A stretch of DNA of 64,000 bases from Pantoea sp. WMus005 (lineage in GTDB: Bacteria > Pseudomonadota > Gammaproteobacteria > Enterobacterales > Enterobacteriaceae): assembly GCF_013415305.1 (NCBI RefSeq), contig NZ_JACBXU010000001.1, forward strand, positions 1,302,001-1,366,000, written 5' to 3'. This document shows, piece after piece, positions 50,454 through 58,852 of the stretch (position 1 is the stretch's first letter; each line of letters starts with the position of its first letter). The translations under genes and the position numbers were made by a program. The notes under the pieces are model-generated. The model saw only the letters and a program-made list of their open reading frames with translations. It was not told the origin of the DNA and made no database searches.

Positions 50454-50472
50454 TCTGGTGTCTGACACCAGA
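50454..50472. repeat. 19-base perfect dyad in the ohrR-like leader
   Basis: TCTGGTGTC, one T, then GACACCAGA: perfect 9-base arms around a single base. The single-base centre makes it operator-like rather than a hairpin. It lies about 110 bases before the ohrR-like start. Confidence 0.6.
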
Positions 50473-50582
50473 AAAGAGATGCTGCCGCAATGGCCATCTC
50501 CCCGAGACACTTAGCGAGACTTCACGGCTGGCAAACCACCTGTAGTCTGGCTGTCCCCCCGGACTCAGAATGAGTTAACAAT

Positions 50583-51065
50583 ATGAATGATGAAACTGCG
50601 GGGATCTCTGATACGCCTCCCGCCAGTGCAGCGCCTGAAACCATCGACCAGTTTCTCTGTTTTGCGCTCTATTCCGCCTCACTTGCCATGACAAAGCTCT
50701 ATCAATCACGGCTGAAACCGCTGGGACTGACCTATCCGCAGTATCTGGTGCTGCTGGTGCTGTGGGAAAAAGATTACCTGACCGTCTCTGATATTGGTGC
50801 ACGTGTCCGGCTCGATTCCGGCACGCTCAGCCAGCTTCTGAAGCGACTGGAGAGCGCAGGCATTATCTGCCGTCAGCGTGACACCGGAAATGATGAGCGC
50901 CGGGTGTTCATCTCTCTGACGGAACAGGGTCACGCGCTTAAAATCGCGGCGGCGGGCGTCCCGGCTGATATGGTCTCGGTGATGGATACCGACTGTAATG
51001 AGCTGGGCGAACTGACGGCTCAGGTAGCCACGCTGCGTGAAAAACTGCTTAGGGCCCTGCCATGA
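50583..51065 (+). CDS. OhrR-type MarR-family organic-peroxide regulator
   Basis: A 160-residue winged-helix regulator. The OhrR signature Cys lies in DQFLCFALYSASLAMTKLY (Cys near residue 26), followed by PLGLTYPQYLVLLVLWE, the recognition region LTVSDIGARVRLDSGTLSQLLKRLE and the wing RQRDTGNDERRVFISLT. OhrR represses a peroxidase gene (ohr) until its cysteine is oxidised. No ohr gene is next to it, so the target is unknown. The N-terminus is about 20 residues longer than usual and Pro/Ala-rich, and the ribosome-binding site is weak, so a later start is possible. Confidence 0.87.
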   Translation: MNDETAGISDTPPASAAPETIDQFLCFALYSASLAMTKLYQSRLKPLGLTYPQYLVLLVLWEKDYLTVSDIGARVRLDSGTLSQLLKRLESAGIICRQRDTGNDERRVFISLTEQGHALKIAAAGVPADMVSVMDTDCNELGELTAQVATLREKLLRALP

Positions 51066-51156
51066 AACGGGTTGTAGATAAACGTGTGGACAGGCTGAAT
51101 AGTCAGCGAGTTCCTTCATGCGCTGTTCAGCCAGACTGTCACCGCTGGAGTTTCTT

Positions 51157-51357
51157 TTGAGTACCGATAAACCGGCGGATATGGATGACGTCCATGCCGT
51201 GGTAGGCCATGCTGTATCCAGTCTGCTGAAGTCAGGCAAGACGGCAGGCATACAGGAAATAATCACGTTTCTTCAGCATCAGCAGGCGCGGTCGGTCAAC
51301 GGTCAGAGAGAGGTCTACGCCAGGGCCGTTCGCATTGTGACGAACATGATTAACTGA
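51157..51357 (+). CDS. Small FumD-like protein
   Basis: A 66-residue helical protein. The core VVGHAVSSLLKSGKTAGIQEI...YARAVRIVTNMIN follows the pattern of E. coli FumD (VVGKVVLEMRDLGQEP...EKQAMETVINALVK), a small protein reported as fumarase D. Whether this copy is an enzyme is doubtful. I assign it by pattern only. A TTG at 51157 with GGAG six bases upstream is the best start. ATG codons at 51118 and 51181 have poorer signals. Confidence 0.55.
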   Translation: MSTDKPADMDDVHAVVGHAVSSLLKSGKTAGIQEIITFLQHQQARSVNGQREVYARAVRIVTNMIN

Positions 51358-51524
51358 CGGTTTCATCGCGTGCAGCACTAAGGCTTCGGGTCGCCCTGCC
51401 CGCTGCCGCGCATTCCGGGCGGGTTACCCTATGCTCAATGAGCGGCCTTTCTGGCCTCTCATTCTTATCTGTCAGGGCTACGCATCCAGCGGCCCTGTTT
51501 ATCTGAACAGTTTAACGGCTATTC

Positions 51525-52853
51525 TTATTCGCCATGTGCCGCCCGGGCAACCTCTCTGACGGCGGTTTCTACCCGCTCTGAATCTTTCTGAATGCTGGCA
51601 ATTACTTCTCCGGCTTCACGCATCAGCATCACCCCCTGGCCCGTATTCGCCAGCGAGCTTTCAATGCCGCGGAGCACCTCTCTGGCCAGCTGATTATTTC
51701 CTGCGACCACCTGTTCGATCTCCTCAGTCGCACTACTGACGCTGGCGGCCAGGCTACGGACTTCTGCCGCCACGACCGCAAAACTCCGGCCTGACGTGCC
51801 TGCCCGTGCGGCCTCAATGGCAGCATTCAGTGCAATAAGCCGTGTCTGCATGGCAAAACGCCTGATGGTTTCAACCATGCCGTCAATGCTGTCAGACTGG
51901 CTGTTAAGGCGTGTGACAACCGTCGAAACGCCGTTCATCTCTTCAGCAATCCGGTTGATCATCTGAATACTGTTGTCGATAACATCCGCGCCTGCCTGTG
52001 CGCTTCCCCGCGTCTGAACGGCCATGTTCCAGGCCTTTAACGCCGCATCATATTCCTGTTGATTACGCAGCACCTGTTCCGTCACATCAGTGGCAAATTT
52101 AACGATTTTGGTAAGCTGACCGTCACTGTTAAAAACAGGATTGTAAGTTGCCCTGAGCCAGAGAGGCTCGCCACGCCGGTTAAGGCGCGGAAACTGACCC
52201 GAGAAGAATTCGCCCTGATTCAGCCTTGCCCAGAACTGACGGTACTCCTCGCTCTGAGAGAGCGCTTCTGAACAGAAAAGCCGGTGATGCTGCCCTATAA
52301 CCTCAGCAGCCTGATAGCCTGTAGCCTGAAGAAAGTTTTCATTTGCCTCCAGCACCTGCCCGTCAGGGCTAAAGGCGATCATCGCCATAGAGCGGCTGAT
52401 CGCATTAATGATCGACGCCTGTTCCAGGGATGCGTGCATCCGCTCCGTAATATCAGCGGCGATTTTAATAATTTTGTAGACTCTGCCGCGTCGGTCAGTG
52501 ACCGGAATATAGCTTGCCTCCAGCCAGACCGGCCGCATACCTTTCGCCAGCCGAAGAAATTTATCACTGAAACTTTCGCCTGCCGCCAGACGCTGCCAGA
52601 AGCGTTGATATTCTGGCGAATTCACCAGCGCGGCTGGACAGAACATGCTGTGATGCTGACCCACGATTTCGTCTGACCGGTATCCGATGGTCGACAGAAA
52701 TAGCGGGCTGGCTTCCTTAATTATGCCGGCAGGCGTGAATTCAATAACGGCCATAGTGCGTGCCAGCGAACGGAACGACGCGGCAGAATGCAGGCCACAC
52801 TGAATAAGAAAAGAAGGGAGGAGATATTTCAGTAAATTCATGCGCATCAGCAA
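51525..52853 (-). CDS. BdlA-like PAS-PAS-MCP signalling protein
   Basis: A 442-residue cytoplasmic receptor with two PAS domains (about residues 30-130 and 150-255, ending in ADITERMHASLEQ and ATDVTEQVLRNQQ) and a shortened MCP signalling domain (about 260-442). The layout matches BdlA, which triggers biofilm dispersal in Pseudomonas. The hairpin tip is altered: RFAMQTRLIALNAAIEAARAG and GTSGRSFAVVAAEVRSLA differ from the usual IAFQTNILALN and GRGFAVVAGEVR, so coupling to CheA/CheW may be weak. No membrane segments are seen beyond a hydrophobic N-terminus. Other possibility: an Aer-like redox sensor. Confidence 0.85.
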   Translation of the reverse strand: MLMRMNLLKYLLPSFLIQCGLHSAASFRSLARTMAVIEFTPAGIIKEASPLFLSTIGYRSDEIVGQHHSMFCPAALVNSPEYQRFWQRLAAGESFSDKFLRLAKGMRPVWLEASYIPVTDRRGRVYKIIKIAADITERMHASLEQASIINAISRSMAMIAFSPDGQVLEANENFLQATGYQAAEVIGQHHRLFCSEALSQSEEYRQFWARLNQGEFFSGQFPRLNRRGEPLWLRATYNPVFNSDGQLTKIVKFATDVTEQVLRNQQEYDAALKAWNMAVQTRGSAQAGADVIDNSIQMINRIAEEMNGVSTVVTRLNSQSDSIDGMVETIRRFAMQTRLIALNAAIEAARAGTSGRSFAVVAAEVRSLAASVSSATEEIEQVVAGNNQLAREVLRGIESSLANTGQGVMLMREAGEVIASIQKDSERVETAVREVARAAHGE

Positions 52854-53002
52854 AACCAGAAGGAGTAGGAATTGCTATAGTTATCGGCTTTGATGCGTCG
52901 GCCATTATGCATCGCTGTGATAGTTACGGTTGATGATTGCAACACAATATTACCGCTGTAACACTCCCCCACGTTTGCCCATTATCACGACAGATTTGCC
53001 CG

Positions 53003-54436
53003 CTAGAGCGCCGTGCCAGCAGGTGCCATCAGATCATAGCGATCGTTCTGCGGGGTCGCGTCCATCGCCATCGGCGGCTCTACTTTCAGGGTGATCCAGT
53101 TAGAGGTCACACGCTGCTGCCTGCTGTCCTCCAGAGTCACAGAGAGGCGATATTCGTTGCTGGCTTCCGGTGCCGGATCCCACTGCGGTAAAATCACACT
53201 CCAGCCCTGCGGATCGGCATTATTGGCCGGGGGCGTCAGGCTCAGCGCCTGCGTATCGCCCTGCCAGCTCACCGCTTTGATGTCATTGCTGGCGCGCACC
53301 TGCAGCTTCAGCGGCAGACTCTCGCCACTGCTCAGCTGCCAGGGCGGGGTCGCCAGAAATACGGAGAGCGTTTTGCGCTGACGGAATGAGAGCACCGGCG
53401 TATCACTGCGGGTCACGGTATCATAACGGCTGCCGCGCAGGGAGCGCGCCTCAGCAACATTACCGGCATCAAGCTGACGGCTCAGCGCCACGCCGAAGCG
53501 ATAATTGAGTTTCAGCCCCAGCTGATCCTGGCTTTCACCGGCGCTACTGGTTTTGTGCGTGGCGGATAAGGTGACCAGCGGCACTGGCGTGTAGGAGAGG
53601 CCAAACGACATCGCGGAGGGGTTGTGATAACGGTTGCCACTGTTAAACAGATCGACATTCTCACCCAGATATTGCTGATAGCTCACCGAGACGCCAAGCT
53701 GACGATAAAAAGGCAGATAGCTCTGGCTGGTGATGTCATAGCCGCGCGCCATGCGCTGCTGCTGGGAGTCATTCAGATTTTTCCAGTCGGAAAGCGGCTG
53801 ATAATAGTTGGCAGAAAAACGCAACGAATCGCTCCACGCCTCCGTACCTACAGAGGCGCGCTGCAGGCCGCTGCTGAATGTGCGGTCGATAAAACCGTTA
53901 TAGCCCAGCAGCCAGTTACCCGCGTCCCAGCGTTGTCCCAGTCCCGCATTGCCAACCAGACCATCATCGGTATCGTGCAGGCCAAGCTGACTGAAGGTGA
54001 GCAGGCTGTTTTCATCGGCCAGGGCGCTGAAGAGATCGCCACCCGTGCCCGCGAAGTTCCCGTTCATATCGACTTTCAGGTCCAGCTGCGCGTTGCCATA
54101 AGGCGACAGCAGTGACTGCCCTTCACTCTCAACCCGACCGGCCACTTCATCACGCAGATGATTGAAGGCCCAGACGCCCGCCTGCTGGCCAAACGTCACA
54201 TTACTGTCGCTGTTGTTACTGGCCTCACCAATACTTTTGGCTACGGCTGCCAGCTTTTTGCTCCACTCTTCATCCTGATCGCTGACACCGCCGAGCGTCG
54301 GCAGCGATTCACTGTAGCGCGCCGGATCGTCGAATGGCGTCTCAGACACCGCCGTTTCGGTCTGGAAGGCGCGGGCGCTCTGCGTGGCAGTCAGCGACAG
54401 CGCAATTAAAGAGAGAACCCCTGTTTTCCGTATCAT
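53003..54436 (-). CDS. YchO-like inverse autotransporter (invasin/intimin beta-barrel family)
   Basis: A 477-residue outer-membrane protein. The signal peptide is at residues 1-23 (ATQSARA-FQTE), followed by an inverse-autotransporter barrel (about 75-330) with FGQQAGVWAFNHLRDEV, LLTFSQLGLHDTDDGLVGNAGLGQRW, LGYNGFIDRTF and YQQYLGENVDLFNSG. A single Ig-like C-terminal domain (about 355-465) comes last. It resembles E. coli YchO in length and layout and lacks the long passenger of invasins. A role in adhesion or envelope integrity is inferred. No strong terminator follows. Confidence 0.87.
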   Translation of the reverse strand: MIRKTGVLSLIALSLTATQSARAFQTETAVSETPFDDPARYSESLPTLGGVSDQDEEWSKKLAAVAKSIGEASNNSDSNVTFGQQAGVWAFNHLRDEVAGRVESEGQSLLSPYGNAQLDLKVDMNGNFAGTGGDLFSALADENSLLTFSQLGLHDTDDGLVGNAGLGQRWDAGNWLLGYNGFIDRTFSSGLQRASVGTEAWSDSLRFSANYYQPLSDWKNLNDSQQQRMARGYDITSQSYLPFYRQLGVSVSYQQYLGENVDLFNSGNRYHNPSAMSFGLSYTPVPLVTLSATHKTSSAGESQDQLGLKLNYRFGVALSRQLDAGNVAEARSLRGSRYDTVTRSDTPVLSFRQRKTLSVFLATPPWQLSSGESLPLKLQVRASNDIKAVSWQGDTQALSLTPPANNADPQGWSVILPQWDPAPEASNEYRLSVTLEDSRQQRVTSNWITLKVEPPMAMDATPQNDRYDLMAPAGTAL

Positions 54437-54566
54437 GTCACCCGGTATGTTGATTAGTTCGTTGCTGCGATTAAAGACAAATCATCAGCACTTACCTTAA
54501 CATATTGTGACGGCGATGCAGGACAGCAGCGGCAAATTGTGCATATCCCAGAAAAATCCGGGCCAG

Positions 54567-54592
54567 AAAAAGGCCTGCTATAACAGCAGGCC
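54567..54592 (-). terminator. Terminator of the sugar/polyol ABC operon
   Basis: The stem GGCCTGCT/AGCAGGCC with a 5-base loop reads on the minus strand into TTTTT, 20 bases after the last gene of the operon. Confidence 0.9.
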
Positions 54593-54611
54593 CGACGCAA
54601 AAAGGCTTCTG

Positions 54612-55409
54612 TCAGGAGAAGATCAACCCGCCATCCACATTGATGGTCTGCCCGGTGATGTAGCGCGCATCGTCTGAGGCCAGAAACGCCACAAGTCCGG
54701 CGACATCCTCCGGCCGACCCGCACGCTTCAGTGGAATGTTTTGCACCCACTCTGCCATCAGCTCACCTTTGCCGTAGGTTTTCTCCTCGTTACTGAGGAT
54801 CTCACCCCAGACGCGATCGTTGTAATCCCACATCTCACTTTCGATGATGCCGGGACAGAAAGCGTTGACCGTGATGTTCCACGGTGCCAGCTCCAGCGCC
54901 AGACTCTGCGTAATGCCAATCACGCCCATTTTGCTGGCGGCATAGTGCGGCGTGTAGATAAAGCCCTGCCGTCCCTGCCCCGATGACGTGTTGATCAGGC
55001 TGCCGCTGTGCTGCTTCACCATATATTTTGCCGCTTCACGGCAGCAGAGCCAGACGCCGGTCGTATTAACCGCCAGAATCCGCTCAAAGTCGCTCTTCGA
55101 CATCGTGTCAAAACGGTCGATGGTGATCACACCCGCATTCTGTATCGAGACGTCAATCTGACCAAAGCGCTCAAAAGCCTGCTGATAGAGCTGCTGCACT
55201 GCGGCTTCATCCGTGACATCGACCTGCAGCGCCAGGATCTCACTGCCGTACTGCTGCTGCAGCTGGTCGGCCGTCGTGAAGACCCGGTCAGCATTCGACA
55301 CCATCACCAGTCTGGCGCCGTCGCGTGCGAAGCGCGCCGCAATCCCGGCACCAATGCCCCGACAGGCACCGGTAATCACCACTGTTTTTCCACGTTGTTC
55401 GCGGCTCAT
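54612..55409 (-). CDS. Short-chain dehydrogenase (polyol-type), last gene of the ABC operon
   Basis: A 265-residue classical SDR. NAD-binding TGACRGIGAGIAARFA lies near residue 14, with DVTDEAAV and IQNAGVITID. Catalytic Ser lies in INTSSGQGRQG and Tyr-Lys in HYAASKMGVIG. The substrate loop CPGIIESEMWDYNDRVWGE and the ending ITGQTINVDGGLIFS resemble sorbitol/polyol dehydrogenases. It follows the permease gene by 11 bases. It probably oxidises the imported sugar alcohol or a product of the first dehydrogenase. The substrate is unknown. Confidence 0.88.
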   Translation of the reverse strand: MSREQRGKTVVITGACRGIGAGIAARFARDGARLVMVSNADRVFTTADQLQQQYGSEILALQVDVTDEAAVQQLYQQAFERFGQIDVSIQNAGVITIDRFDTMSKSDFERILAVNTTGVWLCCREAAKYMVKQHSGSLINTSSGQGRQGFIYTPHYAASKMGVIGITQSLALELAPWNITVNAFCPGIIESEMWDYNDRVWGEILSNEEKTYGKGELMAEWVQNIPLKRAGRPEDVAGLVAFLASDDARYITGQTINVDGGLIFS

Positions 55410-55420
55410 AATTGCTCCTG

Positions 55421-56488
55421 TTAACTGTGACGAACATCAGTGAGAGGTGCTGCCTGCTGCTTTTTTTCATGGCGACGCAGCAGCACCACTTTGCTTTGCA
55501 GACGTTGCTGGAACTGGTCGATCACCACCGCAGTGACAATCACCAGCCCTTTAATGACCATCTGCCAGAAATCGCTGACCCCCATCATCACCATGCCATC
55601 CGCCAGGAAGACGATAACGAAAGCGCCAATAATCGAGCCAGAAACGCGTCCACGTCCGCCTGCCAGCGCCGTGCCGCCCAGCACCGTGGCACCAATGGCG
55701 TCCATCTCAAACATGTTGCCGGTCATCGGATGTGCAGTCTGTAACTGCGAGGCGACCACCAGCCCGACCAGACCGGCGCAAAGGCCAGAAAAGGCGTAGA
55801 CGAAGATTTTCACTTTGATAATCGGCACGCCCGCCAGACGCGCGGCGGACTCATTGCCGCCAATGGCATAGATATAACGTCCCAGCGGGGTTTTGCGCGT
55901 CAGGTAGAGGCCGAGCAGTAAAAAGCAGAGCATCAGCCAGATAGGCAGATAAACGCCCAGCACGGTGCCCGAGCCAAGCAGGGCAAAACCGGTGTTGCCG
56001 AGCGCGGGCACACCCACCAGGTTAGCGTAGGTGCCGCCGTCGTTGAACAGCAGCGCCGCACCGCGCGCCACATACATCATCCCCAGGGTGCAGATAAAGG
56101 GGGCCACGCCGAGTCGGGTGATCACCGTGCCATTAATCAGCCCCACCAGTACGCCAAAAATGGCCACCACCAGAATCACTTCGGGGACGTTGAGAAATAG
56201 CGTATTGCCGCCCCACAACGGGATGCCATTGGTCAGCAGCGCGCCCGCGACCATGCCGCAAATTCCGGCGACCGCGCCTACCGAAAGATCGATTCCGCCG
56301 GTGAGGATCACCAGCGTCATACCAATCGCCAGCAGCCCGGTAATCGCCACGTGCTGCGTCATGATCAGCAGGTTAGAGGGCGTCAGAAAGTTCGGCACCA
56401 TCACGCTGAAAAAGCCAACCACAATCAGCAACGCAATAAAGGTGCGCGCCTTGAGCAGATACATATAGAGCAGATATTTTTGGTTCAT
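55421..56488 (-). CDS. Ribose-type ABC transporter permease
   Basis: A 355-residue RbsC-family permease with eight to ten membrane segments. Family signatures are LLAIGMTLVILTGGIDLSVGA, ARLAGVPIIKVKIFVYAFSG and DAIGATVLGGTALAGGRGRV. The C-terminal tail is basic and Gln-rich. It works with the ATPase and binding protein encoded upstream in the same operon. The 164-base gap before it (from the ATPase) is unusually long and holds a repeat-like sequence. Confidence 0.92.
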   Translation of the reverse strand: MNQKYLLYMYLLKARTFIALLIVVGFFSVMVPNFLTPSNLLIMTQHVAITGLLAIGMTLVILTGGIDLSVGAVAGICGMVAGALLTNGIPLWGGNTLFLNVPEVILVVAIFGVLVGLINGTVITRLGVAPFICTLGMMYVARGAALLFNDGGTYANLVGVPALGNTGFALLGSGTVLGVYLPIWLMLCFLLLGLYLTRKTPLGRYIYAIGGNESAARLAGVPIIKVKIFVYAFSGLCAGLVGLVVASQLQTAHPMTGNMFEMDAIGATVLGGTALAGGRGRVSGSIIGAFVIVFLADGMVMMGVSDFWQMVIKGLVIVTAVVIDQFQQRLQSKVVLLRRHEKKQQAAPLTDVRHS

Positions 56489-56520
56489 GACATTCTCCGG
56501 CCAGCTTAGCGCCTGGACCA

Positions 56521-56640
56521 GCAGGCGTAATTGTTGCAGGCAATCCGGACATGGACAGCGCGGAACAACCCGGCGTACATGCAGTACGTGAGGATGGCGA
56601 GCACTGCCCAGGGTTCAGACTGACAAATAAAGTAGCCCAG
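56521..56640. repeat. Repeat-like sequence inside the ABC operon
   Basis: This 120-base untranslated stretch between ATPase and permease genes contains the small perfect hairpin CGTAC-ATGCA-GTACG (56575-56589) followed by GTGAGGATGGCGAGC. It has the look of a dispersed enterobacterial intergenic repeat: hairpin plus GC-rich arms, in transcribed non-coding DNA. It shares GGATGGCGAGC with the element at 61910-62018. Only one clear copy is in this window. Confidence 0.45.
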
Positions 56641-56652
56641 GGGGCCAGACGC

Positions 56653-58185
56653 TTAATCCTGTGGGGTTGATGCCGCGATCAGGTGTTCTCGCGTCGCCGC
56701 TGCACGCGGCAGATCGGCCGTAATCCGGCCATCGGCCATCACTAAAATGCGGTCCGCCAGCGCCATGACCTCATCCAGTTCGGAGGAGGAGAACATCACT
56801 GCCAGCCCCTGCTGCGCCAGATTACCAATCAGGTGATAGACGTCGGTTTTAGCCCCCACGTCGATACCGCGTGTTGGCTCATCCAGCAACACGACCTGTG
56901 GTCCGGTCATCAGCGCTTTACCCAGCACCACCTTCTGCTGATTACCGCCGCTCAGCGCCGTCACCGGCAGATCGGGATCGCTGACTTTGATTGCCAGATG
57001 GCCAATCATCTCATTCACCCGCTGCCGTTCCCGGCCCGGATTCAGCAGCCCCAGCGCACGACGAAAACCGCGCAGACTGAAGTCAGAGAGCGTCATATTG
57101 GCCGTCACTGACATCAGTTCAATCACCCCTTCACCTTTGCGATCTTCAGGCACCAGCGCGATGCCACTTTTCAGCCGCTGCTGGAAGCTGCGTTTCGCCA
57201 GATCCTTACCGGCCAGCCGTACGCGGCCAGATTGACAGGGCATCAGGCCAATCAGTCCCTTAAACAGCTCGGTGCGTCCGGCACCCAGCAGCCCATAAAT
57301 GCCGATCACTTCGCCTTTACGCAGGGTAAAACTGACCTCATTGAGCTTGTAACCCCCGTTCTGATGCAGCGCGGTCAGGCCCTCAACCTCCAGCACCGTT
57401 TCCCCTTGTGACGCAGGCTGATAGTCGAACTGTTTTTTCTTATCGCCCACCATCTGGGCGATAATCCACGGCACGCTGGCGTCGCGCACTTCGCGTTCAC
57501 TGATAAAACGGCCATCGCGAAAAATGGTGATGTGATCACCAATCTCCATCAGCTCTTCCAGCCGGTGAGAGATGTAGATGATGGTGACGCCTCGCCGCTT
57601 CAGCTGATCAATGACACTGAACAGCACTTTGACTTCCGACTGGCTCAGGGCGCTGGTCGGCTCATCCATGATCAACACCCGTGTATCTTTCGACAGCGCA
57701 CGGGCGATCTCCACCAGTTGCTGATGACCAATCCCCAGCTCGCCCAGCGGGGCATAGGGATCGACATCCAGCTGCAGACGATCCAGCAGCGACTTCGCCA
57801 GCGCATACTGATACTTTTCGTTGATCACACCGCGCTGGAAAAACTCGTTAGCGATAAAAATGTTGTCCATCACGTTCATATTGGGAAAGAGATTCAGCTC
57901 CTGAAAAATGATACTGATCCCCTGCTTCTCCGCCTGATGCGTGGAGTTCAGCGACACCACCTTGCCATCCAGCAGAATCTCGCCCGACGACGGTGTTTCC
58001 ACCCCCGCCAGCATCTTCATCATGGTGGATTTACCGGCACCGTTCTCCCCGATCAGGACATTAACCTTGTTGCGGTAAACCCGATAACTGACCTGATCGA
58101 GCGCGGTCACACCGGGATAGAGACGCGAAACGTTGCGCGTTTCAATAATGATGTCGCCGGACGCTTGCGGTTGAGGATTTTGCAT
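56653..58185 (-). CDS. Ribose-type ABC transporter ATPase (two nucleotide-binding domains)
   Basis: A 510-residue RbsA/MglA-type ATPase with two tandem domains. Domain 1 has Walker A IGENGAGKSTMMKML (about residue 43) and Walker B VLIMDEPTSALS. Domain 2 has a degenerate P-loop YGLLGAGRTELFKGL and an intact signature LSGGNQQKVVLGKALM with LLDEPTRGIDVGAK. Degeneracy of one site is normal in this family. It follows the DUF2291 lipoprotein gene by 10 bases. Confidence 0.95.
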   Translation of the reverse strand: MQNPQPQASGDIIIETRNVSRLYPGVTALDQVSYRVYRNKVNVLIGENGAGKSTMMKMLAGVETPSSGEILLDGKVVSLNSTHQAEKQGISIIFQELNLFPNMNVMDNIFIANEFFQRGVINEKYQYALAKSLLDRLQLDVDPYAPLGELGIGHQQLVEIARALSKDTRVLIMDEPTSALSQSEVKVLFSVIDQLKRRGVTIIYISHRLEELMEIGDHITIFRDGRFISEREVRDASVPWIIAQMVGDKKKQFDYQPASQGETVLEVEGLTALHQNGGYKLNEVSFTLRKGEVIGIYGLLGAGRTELFKGLIGLMPCQSGRVRLAGKDLAKRSFQQRLKSGIALVPEDRKGEGVIELMSVTANMTLSDFSLRGFRRALGLLNPGRERQRVNEMIGHLAIKVSDPDLPVTALSGGNQQKVVLGKALMTGPQVVLLDEPTRGIDVGAKTDVYHLIGNLAQQGLAVMFSSSELDEVMALADRILVMADGRITADLPRAAATREHLIAASTPQD

Positions 58186-58195
58186 CTGCCGCTCC

Positions 58196-58807
58196 TTATT
58201 GCCGGGTAATGGCGGCCGCGGTGATATCCGGCAGCTGTTGCGGAATATCCCAGCTGCTGAACACGCCGCTGACCCTCACTTTGTCACCCACCTTCGGCGC
58301 GAACTGCTTCATCAGCGTGGCGGCGTGCTGGTTAATCGCTTTGCCGTAATCACCAAACATCACCTGATCATTGAAGTCCTGATAGCTCGCCCCTTTGTAA
58401 GCATCCCGCAGCGCGGTGCCGCGAATAATTGGCCCGACCTGGATTGTGACACTGTCACTTGATTCATCCTTTACGGTCATCTTTCCGCTGCGTGATGTGG
58501 TATTCACGGCGGTCACCTCGCCGCGAACAGAGACGCTGAAGACACAGGGATTCTCAGCCTGACTGCGATAACCGTACGTCTGACAGGCGCTGTCAAAGTC
58601 TTTGGCAGACTGCAGCGACTTCATTAATGTCGCCAGCGGTTTAGCTTCTGCCTGGACCTGCGGCACCAGCTTCTGCTGCCACACCTGGTCGAGGTTCGCC
58701 ATCTTCGGATTAGGGGGGTTTTTAAGGGCAGCCAGCTCCTGCTGCGACACGATTTTGCAGCCACCTGACAGCATGACCACCAGCATCAGCCAGACTCTTC
58801 GGGACAT
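58196..58807 (-). CDS. DUF2291 lipoprotein of the ABC operon
   Basis: A 203-residue predicted lipoprotein (MSRRVWLMLVVMLSGGCKIV, lipobox LSGGC with Cys at residue 17). It belongs to DUF2291, a family found next to ribose-type transporters. The C-terminal half has an OB-like pattern (VRGEVTAVNTTSRSGKMTVK...VGDKVRVSGVFSSWDI). Function unknown. It may assist binding-protein delivery or uptake across the envelope, which is inference from genetic linkage. Confidence 0.87.
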   Translation of the reverse strand: MSRRVWLMLVVMLSGGCKIVSQQELAALKNPPNPKMANLDQVWQQKLVPQVQAEAKPLATLMKSLQSAKDFDSACQTYGYRSQAENPCVFSVSVRGEVTAVNTTSRSGKMTVKDESSDSVTIQVGPIIRGTALRDAYKGASYQDFNDQVMFGDYGKAINQHAATLMKQFAPKVGDKVRVSGVFSSWDIPQQLPDITAAAITRQ

Positions 58808-58852
58808 CTTCTTCTCCCTGGCGCCCGCTTGCGCAGGCGCGAAAGCGGTTAA

